Source: Platanthera guangdongensis (lineage: Eukaryota > Streptophyta > Magnoliopsida > Asparagales > Orchidaceae). Taken from it: a stretch of DNA of 64,000 nucleotides. The stretch spans positions 25,557,194-25,621,193 of the forward strand of contig CM077149.1 of NCBI GenBank assembly GCA_039583875.1. Reading direction: 5' to 3'. Positions 58,236-64,000 of this stretch are shown in pieces. A model generated the notes under the pieces. It ran no database searches. It saw nothing but the letters and a program-made list of their open reading frames with translations, and was not told the DNA's origin. Position 1 is the first letter of the stretch. Every line of letters starts with the position of its first letter. The translations under genes were made by a program, and so were the position numbers.

Positions 58236-58460
58236 GTGTCGACACAATCTTGCTTCTGGTGTCGACACAGTTGGTGTTGACAGATGTTCTTTGTGTCGAC
58301 ACAGCTTTTCCCAAGTGTCGACATAATCTCTTCTGGTGTCGACACAACCTGGCTGAAGTGACGACACAATTACTTCTGGTGTCGACACAGCCTTTTCCAA
58401 GTGTCGACACAATTTTTTCTGGTGTGGACACAATCTTACTTAGGTGTCGACACAACCTTT
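58236..58460. repeat. TGTCGACAC array fragment abutting the Helitron frame
   Basis: About nine units of TTGTGTCGACACCAGAAG type on the minus strand, period about 24-28 bp, the same wording as the TE-H LTR array. It lies directly 5' of the RepHel frame on the same strand. The reading frame runs through it, giving a meaningless CVDT/CRH repeat. Confidence 0.9.
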
Positions 58461-58585
58461 CTTAAGTCTCTGGCAATCTGTTGAAGGCTGGTCCATGTGA
58501 TGTTGATTCTGAGGGCTTGGCCTAGACTCTAGGACATAACCATGACCCCGGCTATACATGATGGGTTAGTTTAAACAAACCTAAT
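58461..58585. other. Short unassigned spacer
   Basis: No homology recognised; ends CTAAT before the TE-K LTR. Confidence 0.4.
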
Positions 58586-60427
58586 TGTTGGGTATTTCAT
58601 CCACATGAACCCAGATTTGATGAAGTCACCCTGGAACTAAGATGAATTAAGCTGTATTTGATGCTTGGTTTGAGCTATATGTTTGCATGAATTTCACTGG
58701 GAAGTGTAGACCAATGTCAGCTCACAGTGGGTCACCAAACACAGGAACTGTGCAATGTAATCCCTCATTGCATATTCCAAGGTGTTGACTCATGTGTGGT
58801 CTCTCTATTGAGATACACTTCATATTCAAGCTATTGGACTATGAGAAAGATATTGGAAGTTGGCTACTCTAGAAGAATCAGTTTTTCCAACATCAGAAAA
58901 TTTCTAAGTGTTTTACTCGAGTAGAGCCTTCACCTACTCGGGTAGTTTGGGTATAAGTTACTCGAGTAAAGGAACCTTGTACTCGAGTAGCTAAGTCACC
59001 TACTCGAGTAGACCAAGTCATATACTCAAGTAGCATGCTTATATACTCGAGTAGATTACTCGTTATACCCGAGTACCATAGGGTTTTCTCATCCAAATTT
59101 CTCTAAGTCTTATACTCGAGTAGGTATACTCATATACTCGAGTAGTTCATTTTACCTACTCGAGTAGTTCATGTGTCACCCGTGTACCTTGCTATTTCAC
59201 TACTCCAGAATTTTTATAAGTCTTTTACTCGAGTAGAAGTTTCACCTACTCGAGTAGATTACTTCCTCTCGAGTAGTTAGTTCAACTACTCGAGTAGTTG
59301 CCAGCAGACCACTTCAGAATTTTTCTAAGTATTACACTCGAGTAGTACTTCTTGTACTCGAGTAGGTTATGTAACATACTCGAGTAGCTCTTCCAGTACT
59401 CGAGTAGATCCTCTATATACTCGAGTAGGTCTCTACACATACTCGAGTAGCTCCGTCTACTTACTCGAGTAGTTGATCTCTATATACTCGAGTAGTCTTT
59501 ATATTCATACCCGAGTATGTTTCCCATCATATACTCGAGTAGTTATTCAACTACTCGAGTAGTTATTGACTTACTCGTGTAGTTGGCTGAATCTTTCCGA
59601 AATTTTGCTAAGTCATTTTTCTGACGGGATTTTTCAAATCACGCGACATGATTGGTCCACGTGTACATCATTATGATTGATTATGACCGTTAGTCTCTCC
59701 TATATAAGGTCTTATCAGAAAATGACAAACCCTAAGCATTCTCAAAGCCTTCCTGTAATTTCCTTTTCGAGAAATATTCTTCAGCCGCCTCCTCTCTGAC
59801 TTTCGCTAAACTGAAGCCGCCGCCGCCGCCTTCTTCTACGGGCAAAGCTTCTACTTTCAGAGGATTATTTTGAAGAAAAGTTACAGATCGAGATCGACTT
59901 CACTGATCATATTTTCTCTCGATTTCTGTAAAAGCGAGTAGATCCAGATCGAGGCCGAGAACTTCTTTACCGATTTCTGAAAGTGCTACAAAGTTGAAAA
60001 GAAGAAGATCCTGGACATTTCATCCAGATCTGAGTGATTTACTGTTTGTATTCTTGTAAACACTTTATTAATATTGTAGGAGAAATCTTCTCCGAGTGTA
60101 GGAGTCTTTCACTCCGAGTTTGTAGGAAGTGCTATCTTCCGAGGTGTAGATCCGTTTTGTTTGGATCGAGTTTGTAGGAACTTTGTTCCGAGGGTAGGAT
60201 CGATTTGTGATCCGAGATAGTGGAGTAGTTGAGTCTACTTGATTGCTAGATCGGTGAGGGAAAGTGGATGTACCCAAGGTTGGGGAACCACTATACATCT
60301 CGTGTCGTCTGTGATATTGGTAGATATTTCTGTGATGTGCTCTAATTATTTTTTATTCTGCAAAAGACGCACAAACCACCTATTCAACCCCCTCTAGGTG
60401 ATTTAGGTCGACAACAGTTTTCTTTCA
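58586..60427 (+). repeat. TE-K: solo Sirevirus-type LTR
   Basis: About 1842 bp, TGTTGGGTATTT...TTTCTTTCA. No PPT on the left and no PBS on the right, hence solo. TACTCGAGTA array (58912-59590), a CACGTG G-box at 59658-59663, TATATAA at 59701-59707 and the hairpin block at 60263-60292. CTAAT precedes the LTR and recurs three bases after its end (60431-60435), so the duplication is probable but not clean. Confidence 0.82.
58912..59590. repeat. TACTCGAGTA array in TE-K
   Basis: About 30 full or degenerate copies of CTACTCGAGTAG, spaced about 15-30 bp, ending about 110 bp before the TATA box. Confidence 0.95.
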
Positions 60428-60477
60428 ATTCTAATAGTGATCCTTGCCCAAATCATAACTGGGGTTCCAACACTATA

Positions 60478-60770
60478 TATATCTGGACAAGGAATATCTT
60501 ACCCTTAGATTCCCTTATGAAAAGGGTCTTGTCTATCTTCCCCCTTAATAATTTGTTCTCAATGAGGAAGCTAGATAATATCTCTTACCATGTTGTAGGG
60601 GCTTGATTCAGCCTATATAAAACTTTCCTAAGTCTATAAATAGAATTAGGTGAGTTAGGAATAACAAAACCTAAAGGCTGCTCAACATAGATTTATTCCT
60701 TTAAGTCACCATTCAAGAAGGCTGACTTCACATCCAATTATATATAATTTTATTCAAGCAACCATGGATT
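60478..60770 (-). pseudogene. Copia (Sirevirus-type) RT scrap
   Basis: Reverse strand reads [51 protein letters not shown], close to TE-S RT, with stops. It ends before YVDD. Confidence 0.88.
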
Positions 60771-63140
<2,370 letters not shown>

Positions 63141-63286
63141 CTCAGGCTTCAGACATGCGCCTCCATTTGTCAACGTGTATGGTCACTTATTTTGGATAAA
63201 TTTCTGAATCAAGTAGAGCCTGCAAAGTTAAAATCAAACAGATTATTGGAAAAGAAAATTATGTGATGTTATTAAAAGCGTTGTTT

Positions 63287-64000
63287 CTATAGCAAATAAA
63301 ATATTACCAAAATCATGATTTTTTTCAGGAAATTCCGGCTATCATGTGCAGCAGGTTGATGACATGATTTACAAATTCGAGTTGCTTTGTGGTGCTTATC
63401 AATTGCAATCTCCATGAGGCTCTTAGTTCTCTTCGCCCTACCTGTTGTTTTGGAGTGAAGTGGAGGCAAGATATTGATTTCTTTGGGAATTTCTGAACGA
63501 CAATAGTTTGCTCTGTTGGAACTAGTACCATCAATGTTTGCATCTTCACACAAATGATTTCTCCAATTAGATGCACAGTTTGCTAAATCTATTAAAGCTT
63601 CATCATTGTCTCTAGCAACTTCCATACAAGCCGTGAGATTGTTCCAAGCAATAGCAATTAGTCTTCGTCGTTGTTCACTTGTAGATACATTACAAAATTG
63701 ATTGACATCCATGTCATAAACTGGATTAGTTTAATTAATTTAACTCCATCTCTTTAATATACATGTCACTGGCAATTCGTTAATTCCTTGTCCTATTAAA
63801 ACAGTTATAACATGACGATATACAATACCCTGAGCTTCATACATTTTGCAACTGCATGATACAGTTGAGCTACTAAAAAACACTTCGCGTAATATCTGTA
63901 AAGGATTTTCATCATCAAAAATACTATATATTGCTGAGCTTTTATTATCATCTGCATTAAATGGCAATATTTTTCTAACACCACATGTCATACACGATGC
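63287..64000 (-). pseudogene. FAR1/FHY3- or MULE-like transposase C-terminal fragment
   Basis: 63740-63991 encodes a SWIM-type region, VSCSCKMYEAQGIVYRHV, as in FAR1-related proteins and Mutator-like transposases. The cysteine expected before RHV is Tyr. A stop follows ILKRWS. 63287-63712 (141 codons; RRLIAIAWNNLTACMEVARD) fits the helical tail of such proteins. The frame runs off the right edge, so upstream WRKY-like DNA-binding and DDE domains cannot be judged. I call it a pseudogene because of the stop and the altered zinc ligand. Confidence 0.65.

Noticed and set aside
58912..59590. CRISPR-like array of regularly spaced palindromes
   Set aside because: Plant LTR context, spacers of uneven length and related sequence, no cas genes; it is a promoter repeat.
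63713..63739. Short intron between the two FAR1-like frames
   Set aside because: A GT...AG span of about 28 nt exists, but that is far below a workable plant intron length; a stop or decay is simpler.

Overview
The window is a eudicot-type plant nuclear segment made almost entirely of nested LTR retrotransposons, plus a broken Helitron and an FAR1/MULE-like fragment at the right edge. No host gene, rRNA or tRNA gene was found. The plant assignment rests on the element types (Tekay-type chromovirus, Athila/Tat-like Ty3 elements, Sirevirus-type Ty1/copia, plant Helitron RepHel) and on tRNA-iMet primer sites. The species cannot be fixed; the env-like ORF resembles proteins I recall from Lamiales assemblies, which is only a weak hint.

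Layout, with labels used throughout. 1-14956: the 3' part of a Sirevirus-like copia element (TE-C) with an env-like accessory ORF (1201-12982) and a 3' LTR (13299-14956). That ORF is split by a young, complete Tekay-type gypsy element on the minus strand (TE-A, 2454-11917, target duplication CATCC). 14957-29000: an older minus-strand copy of the same gypsy family (TE-B). It is truncated on the left by TE-C and split by a non-autonomous Athila-like element (TE-D, 16700-23913, duplication AGCAT). 29001-32642: a second, decayed Athila/Tat-like element on the minus strand (TE-E), which hosts TE-B. 32643-32818: a scrap of gypsy RT (TE-F). 32820-50048: an old Sirevirus (TE-G; LTR plus broken gag) carrying a younger Sirevirus (TE-S, 34474-48079, duplication GAAGA). 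The 3' LTR of TE-S in turn carries a copia element with an intact pol but no recognisable gag (TE-P, 41950-46658, duplication TATTT). 50049-56022: another Sirevirus LTR (TE-H) cut into by a gypsy-type LTR (TE-I), which is cut by a reversed Sirevirus LTR (TE-J). 56023-56522 is an assembly gap. 56523-58230: a Helitron RepHel pseudogene. 58586-60427: a solo Sirevirus LTR (TE-K). 60478-60770: a reversed copia RT scrap. 60771-63280: AT-rich sequence with little that can be assigned. 63287-64000: an FAR1/MULE-like fragment.

Relative insertion order from interruption: E before B; B before C and D; C before A; G before S and H; S before P; H before I before J. TE-A is the freshest: its LTRs differ at about three sites that I could see in 2287 bp, and its reading frames are open.

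Most interesting: (1) a 75-nt GT-AG intron-like segment with an in-frame UAA between gag and pol of TE-A; (2) short-period palindromic arrays just upstream of the TATA box in nearly every LTR, whether copia or gypsy, with the same core palindrome shared across superfamilies; (3) a stem-loop at the PPT of TE-A that recurs beside the PBS with compensatory base changes; (4) a conserved hairpin in the R/U5 part of all Sirevirus-type LTRs; (5) a copia element with an intact pol but a C/T-rich tract where gag should be.
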